45,947 nt of DNA, taken from positions 4,463-50,409 of the forward strand of contig CYKH01000513.1 in the NCBI GenBank assembly GCA_001460835.1, given 5' to 3'. This DNA is from Bodo saltans. Its lineage: Eukaryota; Euglenozoa; Kinetoplastea; Eubodonida; Bodonidae. Made by a program: the position numbers and the translations under genes. The notes under the pieces are model-generated. The model saw only the letters and a list, made by a program, of their open reading frames with translations, was not told the origin of the DNA and ran no database searches. Of the stretch, positions 26,824 to 35,527 are shown one piece after another; the first letter of the stretch is position 1; every line of letters begins with the position of its first letter.

Positions 26824-29208
26824 GTGGGTGGGCTGATGGATGAAGCGTCCGCTCAAGGGCAAGGACAACAAAACGAAACCAACAATAACGTCGTCATGCC
26901 TGTGTTCGATCTCGAAGCTCGCAGCTGGGCGTTCCGTAGTACCTTCGGTGACGTGCCATGCGCACGCTGCCACCACGTGTCTGTTGTGTACGAGCTGATG
27001 GATGAAGCGTCCGCTCAAGGTCAAGGACAACAAAACGAAACCAATAACAACGTTGTCATGCCTGTGTTTGACCTCGAAGCTCGCAGCTGGGCGTTTCGTA
27101 GTACCTTCGGTGATGTGCCATGCGCACGCTGCCACCACGTGTCTGTTGTGTACGGCGACACCCTCATGGTGCATGGCGGGTACCCGATCCTATCAGGCCA
27201 GCAGAAGGAGCTCACGGCTGAGGAAATGTCTTCCATGCAGCACACGATGTTTGATGTGCATGAACTCAGCATCACGACGCTGCGATGGCGGCGGATTAGC
27301 ACTGCGCAGAGTCCTTCTCTTTGGGGACACTCCGCTGTAGCGTTCAACAAGAATGTCATCGTCTTTGGAGGCGTGGATGTTGTGGAGAACACAGAGACAG
27401 GTGCTGTGGCTGTGTGGCATCAAGAAAAGAAGTTGTGGCGATGGGCGGACTTCCAAAATTTAGATCTTAAGTGCGCGATGCACACGGCGGCGCTAGATGG
27501 CTCGAGAATGCTTATCTTTGGTGGCGTCTCCTTCAAAACACAAAAGAAGCTTCGATCGTTGTACGAGTTTAACTTAGAGTTTGGCACGTGGCGGGAATTG
27601 AACCCTCGAGGGCAAATGCCCGAGGGGAGAATTGGCCATGCCGTTGTGACGTTTCAGCAAAATATGATCGTCATTGGTGGATCGATCGAAGGAGACAGCA
27701 GTAACGGTGATGGAAGCCTCACCTCGTCTTCTGCTCGGTTCGATCGAAAGATTTATGTGTTCAACTCTCAAACCAGTGATTGGCGATCGATGCAAATTTC
27801 TGTGAATGCCACCGGGGATCTTGGTGACGGACGCACCGCCTCCCCAGGAGCGGCATCCAGCGCTCAAACTCCAGGGCAGCAACGCCTCAACCCAACGAAT
27901 GCTGCTTGGTCCATCAACAAGTCCCGAAATCAGACTGCCGATGAGAGTGACTGGGATGCGACGGCGAATAGAGTGCGTGACACACTAACACGCGCCAAGG
28001 CCATTCAACAGCTAGCTGACACCGCTGCGGACGCTCTCAATCACCAACAGCAGTACGATGAGCAAGGAGGGCAGGCGGCTCAACGCCAGGAGGGGCCGCA
28101 AGCATCCCTTCAACGCCTGCAGCGCCAGGCGGACCCAAATGTGTCATTCGAGTACCATGGCAACGGGGGCGGGCAGTACCAGCAGCAGCAAGACCCAGAG
28201 ACGCGCCGGATGTTAGAACACCTGAAACGCGAAAATGATACTCTGAGAAAGCAGCTGGAAGAGTTCCGAAATTTGAGTCTCAATCAAGGTGCTGTGAATC
28301 CTTACGAAGTTCCCGTGTATAACACCGCTGCCGGCGTCGTTCCTGAAAACGAATCTTTGGCTTCCCCTGGTCGCTCTCGAGGCCACGCGCGCCTTGAAGG
28401 AAACTCTGCACTTACAGAGCTTGCTCCTAGGCTAAACATTAATGTCGCTGAGCCCCCACGCGCTGTTGGAGGCGGCAGCTCCGGTTACATGTCGCGCTCC
28501 GCTGTTAGTGCGTTGGTGAACAGCAGTCTACGGGATCAACCTGCTAGCACATCGTTGGCTGCCAATCTTCGAGCAGCCGCCTCGATGGATCCGATGTCGT
28601 ACCTCACTCAGACGCCACACGTCGCTGCATTCCAACAGAATGCGTCATCCTTTGGTCATGCGGCGCTACCTGGGAGCTATCAGGCACCTCGAACGTATGA
28701 AGAGCTTTTCGGACGGCGAGGCGGTGCGTTGTCTTCATCGGACCCAGGCAGCTTTTCTCAGCATGCCCTTCAAGCAAGCATTCCTAGAAACGAAGCGATG
28801 CCACCTGTACCAAATAGCTTGAAGCCGCTGCTGTCCATCTTAACAGGTGGCATGATCCCAGGTACCTCCATTCCTCAACAATTTGGTGCCTCTGGCACAC
28901 AGTACGGTCAATCCGCACCACAAGGAGGGTACAACCCCTCATCATACGGCAATAATGGTGCCTACTATGACGCCGGTAGTGGTGGTGGTGGATATCTCAA
29001 CGCCCAGCTCCACCACCACAAAGGCATGATCCCAGGTACCTCCATTCCTCAACAATTTGGTGGTGCCTCTGGCGCACAGTACGGTCAATCCGCACCAGGA
29101 GGGTACAACCCCGCATCATACAGCAATAATGGTACCTACTACGACGCCGGTAGTAGTGGTGGTGGATATCTCAACGCCCAGCTCCACCACAACAACGCCT
29201 CGGCATGA
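26824..29208 (+). CDS. Kelch-repeat protein, 5' partial, frameshifted near the 3' end
   Basis: The start lies in the gap. The N-terminal part is a kelch beta-propeller with at least four blades showing hydrophobic-GG plus spaced W: LMVHGGYP, VIVFGGVDVV, MLIFGGVSF and MIVIGGSIEGD, with WAFRS, WRRIS, WRWAD, WRELN and WRSM. A helical stretch (LEHLKRENDTLRKQLEEFRN) follows a Gln-rich linker, then a Gly/Tyr/Asn/Gln-rich tail with ~58-residue repeats starting GMIPGTSIPQQFG. Kelch propellers bind partner proteins; no BTB or F-box is visible in the part present. A 162-bp duplication doubles the first blade, and an exact 179-bp duplication ends the frame prematurely at 29208; coding resumes in the next frame. 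Confidence 0.82.
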   Translation: MGGLMDEASAQGQGQQNETNNNVVMPVFDLEARSWAFRSTFGDVPCARCHHVSVVYELMDEASAQGQGQQNETNNNVVMPVFDLEARSWAFRSTFGDVPCARCHHVSVVYGDTLMVHGGYPILSGQQKELTAEEMSSMQHTMFDVHELSITTLRWRRISTAQSPSLWGHSAVAFNKNVIVFGGVDVVENTETGAVAVWHQEKKLWRWADFQNLDLKCAMHTAALDGSRMLIFGGVSFKTQKKLRSLYEFNLEFGTWRELNPRGQMPEGRIGHAVVTFQQNMIVIGGSIEGDSSNGDGSLTSSSARFDRKIYVFNSQTSDWRSMQISVNATGDLGDGRTASPGAASSAQTPGQQRLNPTNAAWSINKSRNQTADESDWDATANRVRDTLTRAKAIQQLADTAADALNHQQQYDEQGGQAAQRQEGPQASLQRLQRQADPNVSFEYHGNGGGQYQQQQDPETRRMLEHLKRENDTLRKQLEEFRNLSLNQGAVNPYEVPVYNTAAGVVPENESLASPGRSRGHARLEGNSALTELAPRLNINVAEPPRAVGGGSSGYMSRSAVSALVNSSLRDQPASTSLAANLRAAASMDPMSYLTQTPHVAAFQQNASSFGHAALPGSYQAPRTYEELFGRRGGALSSSDPGSFSQHALQASIPRNEAMPPVPNSLKPLLSILTGGMIPGTSIPQQFGASGTQYGQSAPQGGYNPSSYGNNGAYYDAGSGGGGYLNAQLHHHKGMIPGTSIPQQFGGASGAQYGQSAPGGYNPASYSNNGTYYDAGSSGGGYLNAQLHHNNASA
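26833..27156 (+). repeat. 162-bp in-frame tandem duplication, synonymous differences only
   Basis: 26833-26994 and 26995-27156 encode the same 54 residues up to the last codon. I count about eight base differences and all internal ones are synonymous. The left copy abuts the 300-N gap, as expected where two allelic contig ends were placed side by side. Confidence 0.92.
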
Positions 29209-29380
29209 TCCCAGGTACCTCCATTCCTCAACAATTTGGTGGTGCCTCTGGCGCACAGTACGGTCAATCCGCACCAGGAGGGTACAACCCCGCATCATAC
29301 AGCAATAATGGTACCTACTACGACGCCGGTAGTAGTGGTGGTGGATATCTCAACGCCCAGCTCCACCACAACAACGCCTC
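28849..29380 (+). repeat. Three head-to-tail copies of a ~174-179-bp repeat
   Basis: Copies start at 28849, 29023 and 29202 (GGCATGATCCCAGG). Copy 1 differs from copy 2 by several amino acids and small indels. Copy 3 (29202-29380) is identical to copy 2 (29023-29201) by eye. The 179-bp step is not a multiple of three, so copy 3 causes the frameshift. Confidence 0.93.
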
Positions 29381-29600
29381 CACAAACAACGGAGTTCCAC
29401 CTGGGCAGCAGCAATTCGGTGCGCATTATTCCGCCGCACGAACTCAGCACAACGCCTCCCAGCAGGCTTTAGATTCTTCGTTGCAATACGATGGACACGG
29501 TCATGCCGGTCACGTAACCCCACGCCGCGCCAACACCGGCTCGCTATCGAAACTAGTGAATGGTCAAGGGTCGATGTTATCATTGGGAATGCTTCAGTGA
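29205..29600 (+). CDS. Kelch-repeat protein, C-terminal continuation
   Basis: This is the real C-terminus of the kelch protein, displaced one frame by the exact 179-bp duplication. It repeats GMIPGTSIPQQFGGASGAQY and continues past the point where the upstream frame stops, with NNGVPPGQQQFGAHYSAART and ending LSKLVNGQGSMLSLGMLQ. With one 179-bp copy removed, the two pieces form one uninterrupted frame ending at TGA 29598-29600. The tail is low-complexity and probably disordered. Confidence 0.75.
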   Translation: MIPGTSIPQQFGGASGAQYGQSAPGGYNPASYSNNGTYYDAGSSGGGYLNAQLHHNNASTNNGVPPGQQQFGAHYSAARTQHNASQQALDSSLQYDGHGHAGHVTPRRANTGSLSKLVNGQGSMLSLGMLQ

Positions 29601-29810
29601 AGATCACACGCACTTCAAGCTCACCATCCTCCACATAACTGTTCACCAAATGTCGTTCGTCCCACCCTTCCTTTTGTACACGCTCCTTCTTCGAAAAAGG
29701 AAAATATTTTTCCTTTGTACGATGTTGTTGAATCTAGAATATTCAAAACGCTGAAGGTGCTTCCTAATGGCATGACTGTGGCATGATAAGCAACCATTAT
29801 TCCTCCATTG

Positions 29811-29837
29811 ATTTTTTTTCTTTTCTCGGCCCATTAG
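29811..29837 (+). promoter_or_regulatory. Probable trans-splice acceptor
   Basis: A run of eight T, then CTTTTCTCGGCCCATTAG; the first AG is at 29836-29837, 23 bases before ATG 29861. This favours 29861 over an upstream in-frame ATG at 29783. Confidence 0.62.
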
Positions 29838-29860
29838 AGGCGATTGATTTTCACACAGGG

Positions 29861-32254
29861 ATGCGGCCCTCATCAGCCAATCCTAGGACAAGGGTGCCTC
29901 AGCGCCCCTCGTCCGCCTCAATCTACACTGCCTCGATACGTAGTACTGGTAATGCTGTGGCACCGTCCCTTACACCCAGGCAGCGTCCAACTGTGAACCG
30001 CGCTCCTCTCGATTCCTCCAACGTCAACGGTCTTGCTCGAACATTGCCACAAATTTCGACAGCTTTGCAAGAAGACACCATGTTTGGGCATGTCGAGGAG
30101 CACACCCACATGACGCGCATAAGTGTAGATCAACCAGTTTCAGAATCTCACCAATCAGCTGCAGCTTCGGCTGCAAGAACCTTTCTCGAATCCTGCCGAA
30201 GAAGGGGTGAAGATTCTTCCGACGCTGTCGACACGGAGGCCAAACCTGTTGCCCATCGTGTGCACGTAGAAACAGAAGTCGATGCATCGCCGCGAGGTTC
30301 CTCTCAGCGAAGTGGAGATTCCAACGCCCTCCTTGCTGCGGTTGCTTTTCTGGATCAAGGTGACTATGCAGCGGCATTCCGTGCTTTTTCGCAACTTGAG
30401 GCAAGCATCGCATCCGTCCTTTCAACGGGGTCCACCACCTCCGATGATCGAGTCGCTGCGTGTAGATATTTCTTGAACTTCGGTGTGTGCGCCGCAACTT
30501 GTGGACTGCACGATAAAGCTTGCACTCTCTTTGAGCGTGCAAAGCGCGTTGCTATTATTGACGGTAAGAATGGAGTCCTGCTTGAAGCATGCAATTTCAA
30601 TCTTCGAGTCGTGAGAAAGCACATAGCTGAAGCGCAGCGTCAGGATCCATCGTGGCTCACAAAGTCTTCAGCTAACATGGCAAGAGAGTACTACACATTT
30701 GTCAACACAACGGCCACAAATGCTCAACAAGACGCAGTTCAGCTGCCTGCACGCCCCAAAACAACGGAGATCGTTCCTCCTTCGTCACCTCCCGCACCTA
30801 ATGCACTCCCAGAGGCGTTGTGTGATCTTATCGCCTCATCATTGCTTTCCAACGCTCGTTCATCGATGCAAGCCGACGCCTCTCCAATGAATCGCACCAA
30901 ACTATGCGTGATGGTCTCACGTCCTCACGCTGCACAAGAGTTAGCGTGGTACTTCAGCTCGATGGACGAAGCGGAACTTCATCGGCCTATGGAGATGCGT
31001 GTTAAGGGTGAAGCGTCTATCGATGGAGGCTACGGTGGCGTGACGAACGACATTGTGGGCGTCTTCTTTCGAGCCGTGTTGGAAATGGCTCTGTCCTACG
31101 GCCGTATATCAACAGTCGCTGCCGCTTCGAGTGTGCTGAAGCAACACGATGCAAGGCAGGGCGTTACGCCAGCAGATCATTTCTATTCGCTAGGTGTGTT
31201 GATGGTGAAGTGCTTCATTGAAGGGCGGTCCTTCACTGTCTTGCGCCGTTTGCTGGCCTACGAGGGAATTGCGCATTTTGTTTTGGCGTCAAGGGCATTT
31301 ACTGACGCCTCAACTCCTAGAAACCCTACCACACCACTGCAAGCATTCCTGCAGTGGCTGCCTGACGCTACTCTGCGCTGGGGATCACTTCACGCGGTCT
31401 CGTCTGTATTGCTGAACGATCTGCGTCGATTGGATCAAGAAACGGGAAGCAACTTCTCTCACGGAGTGGAATGGTACTGGCAGAGAAAAAAGATTAGCAA
31501 CGATGCAACGGAGTGGTGTGAAGAATTTCTGCCCCTTTGTGCCGACTGGATCCAGCACGTGACATCCATTCCCCCTGGTTGGAATGATACATCTGCAACA
31601 TTGCCGGACGTTCAGCGGTTAATGTTTCTTTGGGATAACGTTCTGTGGAGCCGATACGAAGTTTTGTCGAATGTTCGGCGTGGTGTCAGCTTCGCTGCGA
31701 ACATTCTCCCCGATGCAATTTTATCCTCCACTCTGTCCGGCGTGCCATCGGCCACACACAATGCCGCGCTTGAGGGAAGCATTGTGAAATTATTTCAAAA
31801 CACTGTGTGCGGAGGTGATGCTCACGGCCCTGTTGTGACCGGGAAAGACATCGTGGAACGGTTGGAGTTCCGGGGATGGGGTACGGATACCGAAGCACCG
31901 TACATGTTGTGCTCATGGCTGCATCAAGCTGCCCCGCAAATGGCCGTGGACTTCTTGGCCTTGTGCACGGGAATGACTGCATTACCCTTTGAGGCCTCCA
32001 CCTCTGCTCAACCAAAGATGCCTGGTATCATCGTGATGCCGACCACAATGCATTTGTATGCCCGAACATGTTTCTTTACGTTGTACATTCCAAGGTGGGA
32101 GGGCTGCATGCATTTGTATGCCCGAACATGTTTCTTTACGTTGTACATTCCAAGGTGGGAGGGCTGCGCTGTGGCTGAAGTCCATGCGTGCATCGACGCA
32201 GCGGTGTGTGCGTACCGGCACTCTGCCGTCATGCACGAAGTAGATATCTCGTAG
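29861..32254 (+). CDS. Large hypothetical protein, possible TPR-like segment
   Basis: The protein has about 797 residues from ATG 29861 (MRPSSANPRTRVPQRPSSAS), chosen because the splice acceptor lies just upstream. The first ~150 residues are basic, Ser/Pro-rich and probably disordered. Around nt 30330-30650, paired helices (LLAAVAFLDQGDYAAAFRAF, then CGLHDKACTLFERAKRVAI) resemble two TPR-type repeats. The remainder is helical and globular without a motif I recognise. Near the C-terminus a 60-bp exact duplication inserts a second copy of MHLYARTCFFTLYIPRWEGC in frame. There is no signal peptide or membrane segment. TPR proteins mediate protein contacts; the specific role is unknown. Confidence 0.66.
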   Translation: MRPSSANPRTRVPQRPSSASIYTASIRSTGNAVAPSLTPRQRPTVNRAPLDSSNVNGLARTLPQISTALQEDTMFGHVEEHTHMTRISVDQPVSESHQSAAASAARTFLESCRRRGEDSSDAVDTEAKPVAHRVHVETEVDASPRGSSQRSGDSNALLAAVAFLDQGDYAAAFRAFSQLEASIASVLSTGSTTSDDRVAACRYFLNFGVCAATCGLHDKACTLFERAKRVAIIDGKNGVLLEACNFNLRVVRKHIAEAQRQDPSWLTKSSANMAREYYTFVNTTATNAQQDAVQLPARPKTTEIVPPSSPPAPNALPEALCDLIASSLLSNARSSMQADASPMNRTKLCVMVSRPHAAQELAWYFSSMDEAELHRPMEMRVKGEASIDGGYGGVTNDIVGVFFRAVLEMALSYGRISTVAAASSVLKQHDARQGVTPADHFYSLGVLMVKCFIEGRSFTVLRRLLAYEGIAHFVLASRAFTDASTPRNPTTPLQAFLQWLPDATLRWGSLHAVSSVLLNDLRRLDQETGSNFSHGVEWYWQRKKISNDATEWCEEFLPLCADWIQHVTSIPPGWNDTSATLPDVQRLMFLWDNVLWSRYEVLSNVRRGVSFAANILPDAILSSTLSGVPSATHNAALEGSIVKLFQNTVCGGDAHGPVVTGKDIVERLEFRGWGTDTEAPYMLCSWLHQAAPQMAVDFLALCTGMTALPFEASTSAQPKMPGIIVMPTTMHLYARTCFFTLYIPRWEGCMHLYARTCFFTLYIPRWEGCAVAEVHACIDAAVCAYRHSAVMHEVDIS
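32048..32167 (+). repeat. 60-bp exact in-frame tandem duplication
   Basis: 32048-32107 and 32108-32167 are identical by eye, duplicating 20 residues (starting MHLYART) near the C-terminus of the preceding gene. Confidence 0.95.
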
Positions 32255-32298
32255 ATTATACTCTTCTTTTTTCTTTTTTTTTGATTCACGTCTTGAAG

Positions 32299-32376
32299 CT
32301 TTTTTTCCCCCTTTTGTCTACTCGACCTTGTGTTACATTATTTTTTGCTGTTGTTGTTGTTTTTTGCGGCTCGTAG
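32299..32376 (+). promoter_or_regulatory. Probable trans-splice acceptor
   Basis: A pyrimidine-rich stretch (CTTTTTTTCCCCCTTTTGTC, then T runs with TTG repeats) is free of AG until GTAG at 32375-32376, 53 bases before ATG 32430. Confidence 0.58.
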
Positions 32377-32429
32377 AGAAAGGTGAATAACGTCAAACAC
32401 TAACGTCTACTGTCCACCTCTCTAAATAT

Positions 32430-34640
32430 ATGCCATCATCCCCGCCCATGCTAAGTGCAAGTGCCGTTCAATCACCAGAAGCCCCAGCCAGGTCTCGGCT
32501 ATCGACAAGTCATCCTATCCAGTTTTCTCCCAGCGGTTCCACACCAGGAGTTGTTACTAATACCGCCCGCACCCCAGAAGTTCAGAGCGCTGCTTCTGTC
32601 GATTCACCCCCTCGAAGCGCCACAAATCAGCGCCTTGCGGCTGCACTGAAGTCATTACGAGTGAACTCATCAACATCGTCTTCGTCTTCTACGTCCTCGT
32701 CATCGTCACGATCTTCATCTGCCAGCAACGCGTCCACTGCGATGGATGATGAACCTGCTGTAGTTCCGCAGCAAACTCCTGTTCGTCATTATGACGTCGT
32801 TCCTGCCGCGCTGACGCCTCCAGGGAACCAGTCATTCCGTGAAGTCTCAGTATCGAGCCCACCGAACCAAGTGGACATCAAGCAGCAGCAAATAGGCTAC
32901 GATCATGCATTGATGTCCTCCTGGGCCAAAGTATCAGACCTCGCATCGGATATTGTGTCGCAACTACAATACGCACTTCCACAGGAGCATCTCCGTTCGC
33001 TTGCGTTGTACAGAGATTCTATTTCCGAGGCACTCCCAAAGGTTGCGGCAAGCATGCACGATCCCGCATCCTTTATCTCAACCTCACCGCTGAAGCGTGG
33101 CGGTGCTAGCACGTCCGTTGGGGAGGTTGTACGAACTCCAACGGTCGATGCGCTTGATCAGGTGGACGCCTTCCGCGATGAAGTGGAGTTGCTCATGAAA
33201 CACCACCAGCTCTCGATCGAGTCCCGCATTGAACGAAGGAAAGCGCAGCTGCAAGAAGTGCAAAATACCAACGCCCTCCTCACTCTACAGAAAGAGCGAT
33301 TGGAACGCATCTTCAACGATCACCACGACGAAGATGTTCAAACAGAGATTGGTTACTCTTGCAGCGTCGCCTCAATTCACGAAACATTAAAGGAGCTGTC
33401 AGAACGCATCGAACTTCATCAGCAACGTGAGCAGGCTGTTGATGCGACGTTTATTTCCAAACAAGAGGACACTCCACAGGACAAGCGGACAACCGAAGGG
33501 AGCGATGTGGTTCCTCTGAAAAGTCAATCACGCCCGCGTGAAGCGTTAGATGAGCTCACGGATCGAGCGCTGCCTCTCAACTCAGCCGTGGCGTTCTTGT
33601 CCATGTGGACCAATGCTCAGCAGCACCATGCCCGTGCCTACGCAGGGTATCAAACGTTCCTAAAGGAGACGGAAACTGAAGAAGCTCGGACACGACGGTG
33701 GAAGAACCGGTTTGCGTTGAATCATCCGGAGGCGTTCGCTGAGTATGTCGATGATTTCCAACAGCGTGTGAATGAACAGCGTCAGGTCTACTTGAACGAA
33801 ATTTCTCCGGTGGAGACGTACGTCAACACAATTTCCGAGACGCAGAATGAAAACAAACATCGAAAAATGACTCGTAGCAGAAGTCCAGTTCGTGACCGCT
33901 CTACTGCTCGATCTGTGAGTCCGCGCCTGCCAGACTTGCGACTGGCTGAGTTGGCTGTCGTTCAACGTCACCCTGTCGATGAACCGCAGCGCGACGAGGA
34001 TAGTTCGAGAGCAGCAGTGGTGAGTCCGACGTGTCTTTCCGCACCAAAGTCGCCTCGTGTCAACAATCGAATCAACGAATTTGTGTCGAAAGACACGCCG
34101 CGTGTGCTGTCCACCACAAGCTACCCTAGCAACAACAACGTTACCAACAAGGACGGACCAGTAAGTCCTTCGTACTCGCAGGTCTCGGGAGTTTTGCCTA
34201 AGTCACCACGCCGCCCTTGCCCTCTTAGCAATGATGACCTCGCACTCCTGCCCGATACTGCACGAACAGACGTTTCCGTCGGTGGTCGTTCCACCACACG
34301 CTCTGCTGCGGCCAGGTCGCCCTCGCGCCGTGAGGCGGCATTCCGCAACAACGGCATGGTGCACGTTTGTACTTCTGAGCAAGCGGTAGATCATTTTCTC
34401 GTTCCTCGCCAGGCCAGCGCAACCAACCCGCGTGTGAACGGTGGCTCTGATCTCCCCTCGCTTCAAACACTACTGCTTCGCAAGAAGAAGCTTCAAGCAG
34501 AGCTTGCTCAGCTCCAAAACCTCGCGAAGAAAGAAATGGTTGTGCAGATGAGAATGATGGATGGTGCACAACGTACTGCCGAGCAGCGTCTTGCAAGGGC
34601 TCGCCGCCGCCGAGAGGCTCCTGTCTTGGCTGAAATCTAA
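32430..34640 (+). CDS. Coiled-coil protein, unknown function
   Basis: The protein has 736 residues from ATG 32430. The N-terminal third is Ser/Pro/Thr-rich with a serine run (SSTSSSSSTSSSSSRSSS). Residues ~240-345 form a long coiled coil (DEVELLMKHHQLSIESRIER, then LLTLQKERLERIF). A further helical block (RWKNRFALNHPEAFAEYVDD) follows, then a low-complexity stretch with repeated SP motifs (RSRSPVRDRS, SPRLP), possible proline-directed phosphosites. The C-terminus is a second coiled coil (LLLRKKKLQAELAQLQNLAK) ending very basic (RLARARRRREAP). It could be a cytoskeletal scaffold, but nothing diagnostic is visible. The frame is intact. Confidence 0.7.
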   Translation: MPSSPPMLSASAVQSPEAPARSRLSTSHPIQFSPSGSTPGVVTNTARTPEVQSAASVDSPPRSATNQRLAAALKSLRVNSSTSSSSSTSSSSSRSSSASNASTAMDDEPAVVPQQTPVRHYDVVPAALTPPGNQSFREVSVSSPPNQVDIKQQQIGYDHALMSSWAKVSDLASDIVSQLQYALPQEHLRSLALYRDSISEALPKVAASMHDPASFISTSPLKRGGASTSVGEVVRTPTVDALDQVDAFRDEVELLMKHHQLSIESRIERRKAQLQEVQNTNALLTLQKERLERIFNDHHDEDVQTEIGYSCSVASIHETLKELSERIELHQQREQAVDATFISKQEDTPQDKRTTEGSDVVPLKSQSRPREALDELTDRALPLNSAVAFLSMWTNAQQHHARAYAGYQTFLKETETEEARTRRWKNRFALNHPEAFAEYVDDFQQRVNEQRQVYLNEISPVETYVNTISETQNENKHRKMTRSRSPVRDRSTARSVSPRLPDLRLAELAVVQRHPVDEPQRDEDSSRAAVVSPTCLSAPKSPRVNNRINEFVSKDTPRVLSTTSYPSNNNVTNKDGPVSPSYSQVSGVLPKSPRRPCPLSNDDLALLPDTARTDVSVGGRSTTRSAAARSPSRREAAFRNNGMVHVCTSEQAVDHFLVPRQASATNPRVNGGSDLPSLQTLLLRKKKLQAELAQLQNLAKKEMVVQMRMMDGAQRTAEQRLARARRRREAPVLAEI

Positions 34641-34862
34641 CGTCGTGGCTATGTGCCTTGGTGCGTCTTCTGGTTTTTTTGTACGGTACTTTACCCGCTT
34701 TCATATACGTTGTGTTCACACTAAACCTAACCTTCTGCGCATTTATTATTTATCACTCTCATCTGGCTATTGTTGGTATGCACGTCATCGCTGTTGTCGC
34801 AAAGGAAGGTGCTACAGGGGTGCTCCTTCATATTCACACACATCTTAAGAAACAAGGAGTCC

Positions 34863-35111
34863 ATGTTTCATCACCACCACCATCACCATCATCACCACCA
34901 TCAACATGTAAGGCCATCGGCAACTCCGGCCTTTCTCCCACCGCCACCGAATAGTGGATCATTTCAACATTACCACGGTGCTAACAGAAGCACCCAAGAA
35001 AGCGATGTGATAAAGAAATTGGATCGATACGCGAAATGGATTGAAGAAGAGGCTTGGAAATTTGAAGGGCCTTGTGGGTCGTACTTCCGGTACGATGCCT
35101 CTCGTGACTGA
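34863..35111 (+). CDS. Small His-run protein, probably frameshifted
   Basis: ATG 34863 is followed at once by Phe and a run of eleven histidines (MFHHHHHHHHHHHQH), then a Pro-rich stretch and a charged helix (VIKKLDRYAKWIEEEAWKFE). The frame ends at TGA 35109-35111. In another frame, 35041-35268 continues with sensible sequence (VTEEAKTFLRAFHTEYDTLR), so a single-base indel near 35055-35080 is suspected. I recognise no family. A natural His run could bind metal, but that is speculation. An open 5' extension to 34770 exists without support. Confidence 0.42.
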   Translation: MFHHHHHHHHHHHQHVRPSATPAFLPPPPNSGSFQHYHGANRSTQESDVIKKLDRYAKWIEEEAWKFEGPCGSYFRYDASRD

Positions 35112-35268
35112 GGAGGCGAAGACTTTTCTGCGGGCCTTCCACACCGAATACGATACACTTCGGTGGGACCTTGGGCACACGCAGAGAACACAAATTGTAG
35201 AATTGTTTACCTTACTTTTGCCTTATTTTGGTTTACTTGCAAGTTCAATTCAAAACAATCATGATTAG
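35041..35268 (+). CDS. Possible continuation of the small His-run protein
   Basis: The frame contains TEEAKTFLRAFHTEYDTLRW and TQRTQIVELFTLLLPYFGLL and ends at TAG 35266-35268. The helical, balanced composition looks protein-like, unlike a random frame. It overlaps the end of the frame from 34863, and a shift around 35060-35080 would fuse the two into about 130 residues. Alternatively it is an independent short gene starting at ATG 35095 or is non-coding. The evidence is weak. Confidence 0.33.
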   Translation: MKKRLGNLKGLVGRTSGTMPLVTEEAKTFLRAFHTEYDTLRWDLGHTQRTQIVELFTLLLPYFGLLASSIQNNHD

Positions 35269-35287
35269 AACTAGTGGTTGATTGCTT

Positions 35288-35313
35288 CCTTCTTCCTTTT
35301 TTTTTACTTGCAG
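35288..35313 (+). promoter_or_regulatory. Strong trans-splice acceptor for the giant gene
   Basis: CCTTCTTCC followed by nine T and ACTTGCAG, with AG at 35312-35313, is the best acceptor in the window. It implies a 5' UTR of about 214 bases before ATG 35528, which contains a hairpin (CTGTCTAG 35325-35332 with CTAGACAG 35354-35361) and a 6-codon upstream ORF (35478-35498). Confidence 0.65.
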
Positions 35314-35527
35314 TTAGATTTCAGCTGTCTAGGTAGAGCAAACCTGGAAGTCTCTAGACAGTACGCTTGCTTCTTTTTTGTTGGCAACTGGAGATTTAGT
35401 TGCCTGAAACAAAAAAACTTCGCGTGAGTGACCATAATCGAACCTCCCAAACTCCCGTCGTGTCGTGTGCAGTGTGAATGAAAACAAGTGCGATTTAGTT
35501 AAACAAACCGACAACCCCCTACATATC

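Noticed and set aside
28849-29380. CRISPR-like or satellite array
   Set aside because: The repeats are long, coding, abutting without spacers, and only three copies.
35400-35470. tRNA-like T-loop on the minus strand (GGTTCGATTATGG near 35430-35450)
   Set aside because: The flanking bases do not form a T stem, and no acceptor or anticodon arm could be drawn.
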